From the NCBI RefSeq assembly GCF_021044795.1, contig NZ_JAJNOP010000008.1: 64,000 nucleotides of DNA; one strand, written 5' to 3'. Numbering within the stretch: the first letter of the stretch is position 1; each line of letters begins with the position of its first letter. The notes below the pieces were generated by a model. That model was not told the origin of the DNA and ran no database searches. It was given only the letters and a program-made list of their open reading frames with translations. Both the position numbers and the translations under genes were made by a program. The DNA is from Acidaminococcus hominis (GTDB taxonomy: Bacteria; Bacillota; Negativicutes; Acidaminococcales; Acidaminococcaceae). Of the stretch, positions 7,385 to 16,200 are shown one piece after another.

Positions 7385-8640
7385 TGGAAGAAGAAAATCA
7401 ATTTTTGGTGGACGGCAAGAATCTAACCCCGGCTGCCCTGAAACGGAAACACCAACTGGAAAACGACCCTTCCTGCCGGAAGGACCCGATGGAATACCTG
7501 CCCGGCATGGAGCAGCTCCAGTCGGAGGTTCGGGAAAAGGTTATCAGCCAAATGGAGTCCTATGACCCCAGCGCCTATACGGCGGTGGACGTGCGCCGGG
7601 CCCTGTGCCATGAGCGGGTGACCGTGGAGGACCTGAAGGCGCTGCTCAGCCCGGCGGCGGAGCCCTTCCTGGAAGAACTGGCCCAAAAGGCCCGGGCAGT
7701 TACCAGCCGGCATTTTGGCAACACGGTGTATCTGTTCACACCCCTGTATCTGGCCAACTACTGCGAAAACTACTGCATCTACTGCGGCTTCAACTGCTAC
7801 AATCCCATCCACCGGCTCCAGCTCACCGGGGAGCGGATGGAGCAGGAAATGCAGGTAATCGCCCAAAGCGGCATGGAGGAAATCCTGCTGCTTACCGGGG
7901 AAAGCCGGGCCAAAAGCAGCGTGGAGTATATCGGGGAGGCCTGCAAGCTGGCCGCCAAGTACTTCAAGAACGTGGGTCTGGAGGTCTACCCCATGAACAC
8001 CGACGAGTATCGGTATCTCCATGCCTGCGGGGCGGATTCGGTCACCGTATTCCAGGAGACCTACGATCTGAAAAAATACGAAACCCTGCATCTCTTGGGG
8101 CACAAACGGGTATGGCCCTACCGGTTTGATTCCCAGGAACGGGCCCTTAGGGGCGGCATGCGGGGGGTGGGCTTTTCAGCCCTTTTGGGGCTGTCCAATT
8201 TCCGCAAGGACGCCCTGGCCACAGCCCTTCACGTGTATTACCTCCAGCGGAAGTATCCCTGGGCGGAAATGAGCCTGTCCTGCCCCCGGCTGCGGCCCAT
8301 TATCAACAACGCCTCCATCAACCCCCAGGACGTAGGGGAGCGCCAGCTGTGCCAGATTCTCTGCGCCTACCGGCTGTTCCTGCCCTTTGCAGGAATTACC
8401 GTTTCCAGCCGGGAATCCGCGGCCTTTCGCAACGGCATTGTGCGCATTGCGGCCACCAAGGTCTCCGCTGGGGTGTCCACGGGCATCGGGGACCACGAGG
8501 AAAAGTATACTGGAGAGCAGAGCGGGTCCGAAGGGGACGAACAGTTTGAAATCCAGGACGGCCGGAGCCTCCGGGCCATGACGGAGGATCTGGACCGGGA
8601 AGGCCTCCAGCCGGTGCGCAATGACTACCTTTACGTGTAG
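7384..8640 (+). CDS. thiH: 2-iminoacetate synthase (tyrosine lyase) ThiH
   Basis: A 418-residue radical-SAM enzyme that cleaves tyrosine to p-cresol and dehydroglycine, the oxygen-independent source of the thiazole C2-N3 unit. The cluster motif is NYCENYCIYCGF (C-x3-C-x2-C). The SAM-contacting LLTGES and the family-typical YPWAEMSLSCPRLRP follow. Choice of ThiH over the oxygen-using ThiO agrees with an anaerobic host. The last 20 bases overlap the following gene. Confidence 0.93.
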   Translation: MEEENQFLVDGKNLTPAALKRKHQLENDPSCRKDPMEYLPGMEQLQSEVREKVISQMESYDPSAYTAVDVRRALCHERVTVEDLKALLSPAAEPFLEELAQKARAVTSRHFGNTVYLFTPLYLANYCENYCIYCGFNCYNPIHRLQLTGERMEQEMQVIAQSGMEEILLLTGESRAKSSVEYIGEACKLAAKYFKNVGLEVYPMNTDEYRYLHACGADSVTVFQETYDLKKYETLHLLGHKRVWPYRFDSQERALRGGMRGVGFSALLGLSNFRKDALATALHVYYLQRKYPWAEMSLSCPRLRPIINNASINPQDVGERQLCQILCAYRLFLPFAGITVSSRESAAFRNGIVRIAATKVSAGVSTGIGDHEEKYTGEQSGSEGDEQFEIQDGRSLRAMTEDLDREGLQPVRNDYLYV

Positions 8641-9205
8641 CCTGCCCTTTGGCTGCGTCACCCACCGCCAGCTGTACCAGGTTCCCCTGCTGGAACAGGT
8701 GGAAGGGATTTTGGCCCAGCGGCCTGCGGCCCTGCTGCTTCGGGAAAAGGATTTAAATCCAGAGGTTTATCGGCAGCTGGCCCGGCAGGTCCTCTCTCTG
8801 TGCCGCCGGGCCGGGGTGCCCTGCATTCTGCATTTTTACCCGGAAGCGGCCCGGGAACTGCGCCCCGAGGGCCTGCACCTGCCGCTTCCGGTGTTGGAGC
8901 GCCTTAGGCCGGAGGAACGGGCCGCCCTGCCGCCCCTGGGAGCCTCCTGCCATAGCCTGAAAGACGTCCTTACAGCGGCGAAACTAGGTGCCGCAAGGGT
9001 GACGTTGGGTCATATCTATACCACCGCCTGTAAGCCAAATTTGGCCCCCAGAGGGGTGACGCTGCTCCAGGAGGTATGCCGCCGCTCCCCGGTGCCCGTC
9101 TGGGCTATCGGAGGCGTTACCCGGGAAAAGCTCCCGGAGCTTGCTGCTGCCGGGGCTGCCGGAGCCTGGGGTATGGGAGCTTTTGCGCAGCTGCCGGAAA
9201 AATAA
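8621..9205 (+). CDS. Thiamine phosphate synthase / TenI-like protein
   Basis: A 194-residue TIM-barrel protein of the ThiE/TenI family. LLLREKD matches the pyrophosphate-handling strand, and GHIYTTACKPNLAPRG and WAIGGV match the product-binding loops. The HVGQxD block that carries the magnesium-binding aspartate in ThiE reads GLHLPLPV here, so a TenI role (thiazole aromatisation) is at least as likely as the coupling reaction. It is the last gene of the thi operon. Confidence 0.75.
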   Translation: MTTFTCSLPFGCVTHRQLYQVPLLEQVEGILAQRPAALLLREKDLNPEVYRQLARQVLSLCRRAGVPCILHFYPEAARELRPEGLHLPLPVLERLRPEERAALPPLGASCHSLKDVLTAAKLGAARVTLGHIYTTACKPNLAPRGVTLLQEVCRRSPVPVWAIGGVTREKLPELAAAGAAGAWGMGAFAQLPEK

Positions 9206-9206
9206 A

Positions 9207-9250
9207 AAACGAGGCTGGAAAAATGAACATTCATTTTTCCAGCCTCGTTT
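9207..9250. terminator. Terminator between the thi operon and nfnB
   Basis: A very long stem: AAACGAGGCTGGAAAAATGAA pairs with its complement around a two-base loop and has T-rich tails on both strands. It serves two convergent operons. Confidence 0.85.
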
Positions 9251-9290
9251 GCGTGTGTGTGGTTTTGTCTTGCGTTCAGGGGCAAGTCCC

Positions 9291-10688
9291 TTATTTGTTC
9301 AGCATGTATTCGGCCATATGGGCGGCAGCTTTCTTGCCGGCACCCATAGCCAGGATTACGGTAGCGGCACCTGTGGCAGCGTCACCGCCGGCGTACAGGC
9401 CGGGCACGGACGTAGCACCGGTTTCCTCGTCAGCCTGGACGCAGCCTTTTTTGGTCAGCTCCAGGTCGGGGGTGCCTTCGTAGCTCATGGGGTTGGGGGA
9501 CGTACCAATGGCCATGATTACCATGTCCACCGGCAGGTCGTATTCGCTGCCCTCAATGGGTACAGGACGGCGGCGGCCGGAAGCGTCCGGTTCGCCCAGC
9601 TGCATCTTCTGGCAGGTTACGGCGCAGACACGGCCGGTGTCGTCTCCATGGATTACCAGGGGAGCGGTCAGGAAGTCAAACTGGATGCCTTCTTCCTTGG
9701 CGTGATGGATTTCTTCCAGCCGGGCAGGCAGTTCAGCCTCGCCCCGGCGGTACAGTACATGCACGTCCGCACCCATCCGGCGGGCACACCGGGCCGCATC
9801 CATGGCCACGTTGCCGCCGCCGACTACGGCAGCACGCTTGCTGTGGAGGATGGGGGTGTTGCTCCGGGGATCATAGGTCTTCATCAGGTTGGTCCGGGTC
9901 AGGTATTCGTTGGCGGAATATACGCCTACCAGGCCTTCTCCGGGAATCTTCATGAATTGGGGCAGACCGGCACCGGAAGAAATGAAGACGGTTTCAAACC
10001 CATGTTCAAACAGTTCAGGAATGGTCAGTACCTTGCCGATAACCATATCGGTTTCGATGGTAACGCCCATTTTCTTTAATTTATTCACTTCCTGGGCCAC
10101 AATGGCTTTGGGCAGGCGGAATTCAGGAATGCCGTAGCTCAGCACGCCGCCGGGCACATGGAAAGCTTCAAAAACGGTAACGTCAAAGCCTTTTTTGGCC
10201 AGTTCCCCAGCGCAGGTCAGGCCCGCAGGGCCGGAACCGATGACCGCGGCCTTGTGGCCGTTTTTGGGAGCGGTTTCCGTGTTTTCTGCGTTGTTGTGGG
10301 CAGCCCAGTCGGAGACAAACCGTTCAATCCGGCCGATGGAAACAGATTCCTGTTTGATGCCCCGGACGCATTTGCCTTCGCATTGGTTTTCCTGGGGGCA
10401 GACCCGGCCAGAAATCCGCGGCAGGGCATTGGCCCCGGACAGAATTTCGTAGGCAGCGGCAAAGTCGCCTTCAGCGGTCTTTTCCAGGAATTGGGGAATG
10501 GGAATGCCTACCGGGCAGCCGGTTACGCAGGCAGGATTGTTGCATTGCAGGCAGCGGCGGGCTTCATTGATGGCTTGTTCCGGCGTGTAGCCCAGCGCTA
10601 CTTCCAGGAAGTTGCATTTGCGGACGTCCGCCGGCTGTTCCGGCATGGGCGTTTTGGTAGCTTGCAGGTTCAGATTCGGATTAGGCAT
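9291..10688 (-). CDS. nfnB: NADPH-binding subunit of NAD-dependent ferredoxin:NADP oxidoreductase (NfnB/GltA-like)
   Basis: A 465-residue flavoprotein. The N-terminus carries the Fe-S motifs CLQCNNPACVTGCPVG and CPQENQCEGKCVRG. Two dinucleotide-binding folds follow: VIGSGPAGLTCAGELA for FAD and AVVGGGNVAMDAARCA for NADPH. The sequence alone would fit the glutamate synthase small subunit. The gene overlaps by 8 bases with an NfnA-type flavoprotein gene, so a bifurcating transhydrogenase (reduced ferredoxin plus NADH reducing NADP+) is the better call. Confidence 0.85.
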   Translation of the reverse strand: MPNPNLNLQATKTPMPEQPADVRKCNFLEVALGYTPEQAINEARRCLQCNNPACVTGCPVGIPIPQFLEKTAEGDFAAAYEILSGANALPRISGRVCPQENQCEGKCVRGIKQESVSIGRIERFVSDWAAHNNAENTETAPKNGHKAAVIGSGPAGLTCAGELAKKGFDVTVFEAFHVPGGVLSYGIPEFRLPKAIVAQEVNKLKKMGVTIETDMVIGKVLTIPELFEHGFETVFISSGAGLPQFMKIPGEGLVGVYSANEYLTRTNLMKTYDPRSNTPILHSKRAAVVGGGNVAMDAARCARRMGADVHVLYRRGEAELPARLEEIHHAKEEGIQFDFLTAPLVIHGDDTGRVCAVTCQKMQLGEPDASGRRRPVPIEGSEYDLPVDMVIMAIGTSPNPMSYEGTPDLELTKKGCVQADEETGATSVPGLYAGGDAATGAATVILAMGAGKKAAAHMAEYMLNK

Positions 10689-11535
10689 GTTGGCGTTTTC
10701 CTCCCGTCAGGCGGCAAAGATGTTCTTCCCGCTCTTTAGATTCAAATTCCGTATAGGAACGGTTCCGGGCAATGGCTTCATCATAATCAATCTTGTGGCC
10801 GTCAAAGTCCGGGCCATCCACGCAGGCAAAGCGCAGTTTTCCGTCCACCGTTACCCGGCAGCAGCCGCACATGCCGGTGCCGTCGATCATCAGGGGGCTC
10901 ATGCTTACCGTGGTGGGGATATTATATTTTTTCGTCAAGAGGGAAGTAAACTTCATCATGGGCAGGGGTCCAATGGCAAATACATGGTCCAGCTTTTCCC
11001 CGCTGTTGATCAGTTCTTCCAGCTTGTTGGTGACAAAGCCGTGGTAGCCGTAGATGCCATCATCCGTGCACATGTAGAGGTTGGTGGAAGCTGCCTTCAT
11101 TTCCTTTTCCAGGATTACCAGATCTTTGGTTTTGAAGCCGCTGATCAGCTCTACCTTGTTGCCGGCTTCGTGCAGGGCACGGGCTACCGGCAGGGCAATG
11201 GCGCAGCCCAGGCCGCCGCCGACTACTGCCACATGGCCATAGCCTTCCACGGGGGTGGGTTTGCCCAGGGGGCCTGCCAGGTCAGCCAGGCAGTCGCCTA
11301 CGTTTAGCTGGTCCAGGTCAATGGTGCTGGCGCCGATTTTCTGGTAAATCACGTCTACGCAGCCGTTTTCTGCAGAGGAGATGGTCAGGGGAATCCGTTC
11401 TGCATCCACGTTGGAACGCAGGATTACAAACTGACCAGCCTTGGCTTTGGCAGAAATCAACGGAGCGTACATGGAAATCCGCGTAATGTTGGGGTTCAGT
11501 ACTTCCTTTTCTACAATCTCAAATCTACGAGGCAT
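10681..11535 (-). CDS. nfnA: NAD-binding subunit of NAD-dependent ferredoxin:NADP oxidoreductase (NfnA)
   Basis: A 284-residue protein of the ferredoxin-NADP reductase/PyrK fold. RIPLTISSAE fits the FAD-binding barrel, VAVVGGGLGCAIALPVA the NAD-binding domain, and DGTGMCGCCRVTVDGKLRFAC the [2Fe-2S] cysteines at the C-terminus. With NfnB it balances NADH, NADPH and ferredoxin pools in fermenting anaerobes. Pyruvate:ferredoxin oxidoreductase, which makes reduced ferredoxin, lies upstream on the same strand. Confidence 0.85.
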   Translation of the reverse strand: MPRRFEIVEKEVLNPNITRISMYAPLISAKAKAGQFVILRSNVDAERIPLTISSAENGCVDVIYQKIGASTIDLDQLNVGDCLADLAGPLGKPTPVEGYGHVAVVGGGLGCAIALPVARALHEAGNKVELISGFKTKDLVILEKEMKAASTNLYMCTDDGIYGYHGFVTNKLEELINSGEKLDHVFAIGPLPMMKFTSLLTKKYNIPTTVSMSPLMIDGTGMCGCCRVTVDGKLRFACVDGPDFDGHKIDYDEAIARNRSYTEFESKEREEHLCRLTGGKRQHA

Positions 11536-11582
11536 GGTTTCACATCCTTAATCTAGAGAGCCGCATCGCGGCGTATGGTATG

Positions 11583-11615
11583 AGAAAGGAAACAGGCGGA
11601 AACCTGTTTCCTTTC
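11583..11615 (-). other. Stable hairpin between abfD and nfnA
   Basis: GAAAGGAAACAGG pairs perfectly with CCTGTTTCCTTTC around six bases. No U-run follows on the minus strand, so it may be an RNA-stabilising or partial attenuation structure rather than a full terminator. Confidence 0.5.
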
Positions 11616-11668
11616 TTTGAAGAATACCGCATGTTGAATTAAAAAGCAAGATTGAAACAGATTTTGGC

Positions 11669-13147
11669 TTAATCTTTGATGCCGGCAATATTCTTGGCCA
11701 GCTGTTTTTTGCCGTCGATGTTCCCCTGGCGGGCAATCATGATCCGCTGGGCTTGAGGAGAACCGGCCCCGTGCAGGGATTCGGTCCGGTAGCCTACAGC
11801 AGCAGCGCCCAGGCACATATTTTCCAGGAAACGCATGATGCGCTGACGGTCTTCGGTGGAAACGTCAGGCCGGCCGGCAAAGAACTTGTTGCAGATTTCG
11901 CCGATGGTTTCCCCGTTGCGGCCCACTACCGTGTTGGACTTGAAGTCCGTTTCGGAAGGCATGGTCACCATCAGGCCGCCGGCAATGTCTTCTGCCAGGC
12001 GGACGATTTCGTAGGGGAACCGGGTGATGTTCTGCTTGCACACGTTGGCCAGCAGCATATCAATTTGGTAGTTCCCGGCTTTGGTGGGGCAGCCTTCGCA
12101 GGAGCAGGCAATGCCGCAGCTGTACAGGGTTTCGTTCAGGTGGGTCATTTCAATCAGTTTGTCTTTGATGTGGCTGGCTTTTTCTACGCCGTTGTATTCG
12201 GCAGCCAGGGCAGCGGCCCCAATCACCACATCGCCTACGCCTACTTTGCAGCCGCCGTAGGATTGACGGTGATAACCGGCAAACCGTTCTACCATCATGC
12301 CGGCAAATTCATATTCGCCGTTGAGGAAAATGTATTCGTTGGGAATGAACACATGGTCCAGTACCACCAGGGCTTCCTGGCCGCCGAATTTGGCGTTGCC
12401 CAGGTCAATGCAGGCACCGGGTTCCATTTTCCGGGTATCGCAGGATTGTCTGCCGTAGACCATGTACAGGCCATCTGCATCGGTGGGGCAGGCAAAGCTT
12501 ACGGCGTAATCCTTGTCCGCTTCCTTCATGGAAATGGTGGGCATGAAAATGTGCCAATGGGAGTTGATGGAACCGGTCTGGTGCACCTTGGCGCCGCAGA
12601 CTACAATGCCGTCCGGCCGTTTTTCCACTACATGGACGAACATATCGGGATCGGCTTGTTCATGGGGAGCCTTGGAGCGGTCCCCTTTGGGGTCGGTCAT
12701 GGCGCCGTCCACGGTCAGGTCGTTATCCTGTACGTAGATCAGAAATTTCTTGAAGTTTTCATGGTAATGGGTGCCGTATTTTTCATCGATTTCATAGGTG
12801 GTGGAATAAACGGCATTGAAGGAGTCCATGCCTACGCAGCGTTGGAAGCAGCTGGCGGTCTTTTGACCCAGCAGGCGCTGCATCTTTACCTTCTTGATCA
12901 GGTCATCGGTGGATTGGTGCAGGTGGGTGAAGCGGTTTACCGTATGGCCGGTCAGGTTGGAGGTAGCGGTCATCAGGTCCTTGTATTTGGGATCCTGGGC
13001 CAGGGCATAGGTCATGGCTACAGAGTTGATGGAAGGACGGATAATGGGATGGTCCACCCAGTTATCAATCTTTTCCCCGAACATATATACTTTCGTGTGG
13101 AGCTTGCGCAGGCTTTCTACGTATTCAGCAGCAGTCATCAAAGTCAT
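11669..13147 (-). CDS. abfD: 4-hydroxybutyryl-CoA dehydratase / vinylacetyl-CoA isomerase
   Basis: A 492-residue [4Fe-4S]-FAD enzyme converting 4-hydroxybutyryl-CoA to crotonyl-CoA. The four cluster ligands of the family are present: Cys100 and Cys104 in TASCFQRCVGMD, and a His and Cys seven residues apart in YHRQSYGGCKVG. The related 4-hydroxyphenylacetate 3-hydroxylases lack these cysteines, so they are excluded. The start follows AAAGGAGAACCCAAA. It lies between pyruvate:ferredoxin oxidoreductase and NfnAB on one strand, fitting a crotonyl-CoA route to butyrate. No 4-hydroxybutyrate CoA-transferase is in the window. Confidence 0.92.
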   Translation of the reverse strand: MTLMTAAEYVESLRKLHTKVYMFGEKIDNWVDHPIIRPSINSVAMTYALAQDPKYKDLMTATSNLTGHTVNRFTHLHQSTDDLIKKVKMQRLLGQKTASCFQRCVGMDSFNAVYSTTYEIDEKYGTHYHENFKKFLIYVQDNDLTVDGAMTDPKGDRSKAPHEQADPDMFVHVVEKRPDGIVVCGAKVHQTGSINSHWHIFMPTISMKEADKDYAVSFACPTDADGLYMVYGRQSCDTRKMEPGACIDLGNAKFGGQEALVVLDHVFIPNEYIFLNGEYEFAGMMVERFAGYHRQSYGGCKVGVGDVVIGAAALAAEYNGVEKASHIKDKLIEMTHLNETLYSCGIACSCEGCPTKAGNYQIDMLLANVCKQNITRFPYEIVRLAEDIAGGLMVTMPSETDFKSNTVVGRNGETIGEICNKFFAGRPDVSTEDRQRIMRFLENMCLGAAAVGYRTESLHGAGSPQAQRIMIARQGNIDGKKQLAKNIAGIKD

Positions 13148-13166
13148 TTTGGGTTCTCCTTTATTG

Positions 13167-13207
13167 GAAAAAGAAATCCGATCCGCCGCCCGAAGGAGGC
13201 GGACCGG
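13167..13207 (-). terminator. Terminator after the pyruvate:ferredoxin oxidoreductase gene
   Basis: On the minus strand CCGGTCCGCC pairs with GGCGGATCGG (one G-U) and is followed by ATTTCTTTTT. It lies between the oxidoreductase gene and abfD. Confidence 0.8.
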
Positions 13208-13227
13208 TTAGAGAGAGGGCTATATCA

Positions 13228-13296
13228 TTATTTGCCGGCCAGGGCTGCGTAGGTGTTGTACCGTTCTTCCGCATCCCGTGCACACTTGTTGTACAG
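13228..13296 (-). pseudogene. Orphaned C-terminal tail of the pyruvate:ferredoxin oxidoreductase
   Basis: Directly after the in-frame TAA of the oxidoreductase gene, 22 codons continue in the same frame (LYNKCARDAEERYNTYAALAGK) and end at a second TAA (13228-13230). This reads as the normal family C-terminus. A single G-to-T change (GAA to TAA at 13299-13297) explains the break, since the join would read PDKAE-E-LYNK. Confidence 0.8.
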
Positions 13297-16200
13297 TTAT
13301 TCCGCCTTATCCGGGAAGGACAGCTTCAAGGATGCATACCGGTTCTGGCCCAGCAGGAAGGCCCGGAAGTCCCCAGTGGGTTTCTTGGAATCCAGGGTGA
13401 AGGGATTCTCGCCGGCTTTCTTCTTGTCGGGATCGAAGCGGTACAGATGCCAGTAACCAGCTTCTACGGCTTTCTTTTCTTCGTTCTGGCTGAGGCCCAT
13501 GCCGCACTTCATGCCGTGTTCGATGCAAGGGCAGTAGCAGATAACCAGGGACGGGCCCGGATAAGCTTCAGCTTCCCGAATGGCTTTCAGGGTTTGGGCA
13601 GGATCGGCACCCATGGCTACCTGGGCTACGTACACATACCCATAGCTCATGGCCATCAGGCCCAGGTCCTTCTTCTTGGTTTCCTTGCCGCCGGCAGCAA
13701 ACTTGGCAATGGCGCCAGCTTCGGTGGACTTGGAAGCCTGACCGCCGGTGTTGGAGTACACTTCGGTATCCAGTACCAGTACGTTGATGTCCCGGCCGGA
13801 AGCCAGTACATGGTCCAAACCGCCGTAGCCGATATCGTAAGCCCAGCCGTCGCCGCCGAAGGCCCAAACGCTCTTCTTGGCCAGGTATTCTTTATTGTGA
13901 CGGATGAATTCCGCTTCTTCGCTGGCGTTGTTTTCCAGGGCAGCCAGCAGATCATCGCTGACCTTCCGGGATTCAGCCGTAACGTCTGCCTTGTCCAGGT
14001 AAGCCTGGCAGGCTTCCACAGCTACGCCCTTAGCCTTCAGGGCCGTAACGGAAGCTTTCAGTTCCCGTTTTACCGCATCTTGGCCCAGCAGGTAGCCGTA
14101 AGCGTATTCAGCGTTGTCTTCGAACAAGCTCATAGCCCAGGCAGGACCGAAGCCTTTCTTGTCCGTGCAGTACGGGGAAGAAGGAGTGGAGCCGCCGTAA
14201 GCGGAGGAGCAGCCGGAAGCGTTGGTGATGTACATCCGGTCGCCAAACAGCTGGGTAACCAGTTTGATGTATGGGGTTTCGCCGCAGCCAGCGCAGGCAC
14301 CGGAGAATTCAAAATACGGTTTGGCAAACTGGGAGCTCTTGACGTTCTTGTCGCTGACCGCATCTTTCTTCACGGTAACGGTTTCTACAGCATAATCCCA
14401 ATTGGGAGCTTCGCCCAGCTGGCTTTCCAGTGGTTTCATCACCAGGGCTTTTTCCTTGGCAGGGCACACATTGGCGCAGCTGCCGCAGCCGGTGCAGTCA
14501 TACGGGGAAACCTGCATACGGAATTCGTATTGGCCAAGACCTGCACCCAAAGCTTTCTTGGTGGCAAAGCCGGCAGGAGCAGCCGCTTTTTCAGCAGCGT
14601 CCAGGAGTACAGGACGAATGGCTGCGTGCGGGCAAACCAGGGAGCACAGGTTGCACTGGATGCATTTATCCAGCTGCCATTCCGGTACATCCACAGCAGC
14701 CCCACGTTTTTCGTACTTGGTGGTGCCAGCCGGCCAGGTGCCGTCTTCCAGACCATACTTGGTGATGGTGGAAATCGGCAGGCTGTCGCCCTGCTGACGG
14801 TTCATGACTTCTACCACTTCCTGGATGAATTCCGGGTTCTTGTTTTCTACCGGAGCATCCTCAGCAGTCAGCCAAGCTTCAGGAATGGTTACCTGGTGCA
14901 GTTTTTCAATGCCGTATTCAATGGAAGCATTGTTCTTGTCTACCACTGCCTGGCCCTTTTTCTTGTAGTAGGTCTTATAGATGGCATCTTTCATGGCAGT
15001 AACAGCCTGATCGATGGGAATGACATTCAGCAGTTTGAAGAAAGCAGCTTGCAGAATGGTGTTGGTGCGGTTCCCCAGTCCAATTTCCCGGGCAATGGAG
15101 GTAGCATCAATGGTGTAGAACTTGGCTTTCTTGGCTGCCAGGGCCCGTTTCATGGTTGCCGGCAGGTGGGTTTCCAGTTCTGCATCGCTCCAGCCGCAGT
15201 TTAACAGGAAGGTGCCGCCTTCTTTCAGGTTGGCTACCATATCGTATTTATGCACGTAGGACGGGGTGTGGCAGGCTACAAAGTCAGCCTGGGTTACCAG
15301 GTACGGAGAACGGATGGGTTCTTTGCCAAAACGCAGATGGGATTGGGTCAGACCGCCGGATTTCTTGGAATCGTACACAAAGTAGGCTTGGCAGTATAGG
15401 TCGGTGGTATGGCCGATGATCTTGATGGAGTTCTTGTTGGCGCCTACGGTGCCGTCGGAACCCATGCCCCACAGTTCTGCACTGGTCTGGCCGGCAGGAG
15501 AGGTTTCGATTTCCTGGGTAACCGGCAGGGAAGTGAAGGTTACATCGTCCACAATGCCGATGGTGAAATCGTTTTTGGGTTTGTCCTGTTTCAGGTTGTC
15601 ATAGACAGCCAGGATTTGGCCAGGAGTGGTATCCTTGGAGCTCAAGCCGTAGCGGCCGCCCACGATTTCCATAGGAATGCCCTTGTTCTTGTAGATGCTG
15701 CATACATCCTGGTACAGAGGTTCGCCCATGGCGCCAGGTTCCTTGGTTCGATCCAGTACGGCAATTTTCTTTACCGTAGCAGGAACGGCTTTCAGGAAGT
15801 AGTCGGCAGAGAACGGACGGTACAGATGAACGTTGATCAGGCCTACCTTTTCGCCTTTGGCTACCAGGTAATCCACGGTTTCCTTGGCAGTTTCTGCGCC
15901 GGAACCCATCATAATGATGATTCTGTCGGCATCGGCAGCGCCATAGTAGTTGAACAGATGGTAGCTGCGGCCGGTGAGTTTGTTGATTCCCTGCATGTAG
16001 TGTTCTACAGCATCAGGAATGGCAGCCACTCTCTGGTTGCAGGCTTCCCGGCATTGGAAGAAGATATCCGGGTTTACGGTGGTGCCGCGGGTAGCCGGAT
16101 GTTCCAGGTTCAAAGCGTTTTTGCGGAAGGCCCGGATGGCATCGTAGTCTACCAAAGGCCGCAGGTCTTCGTAATCCAAAGCATCAATCTTTTGGATTTC

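Noticed and set aside
11753..13252. 499-codon plus-strand frame opposite 4-hydroxybutyryl-CoA dehydratase
   Set aside because: A shadow frame; all four iron-sulfur ligands are on the minus-strand product.
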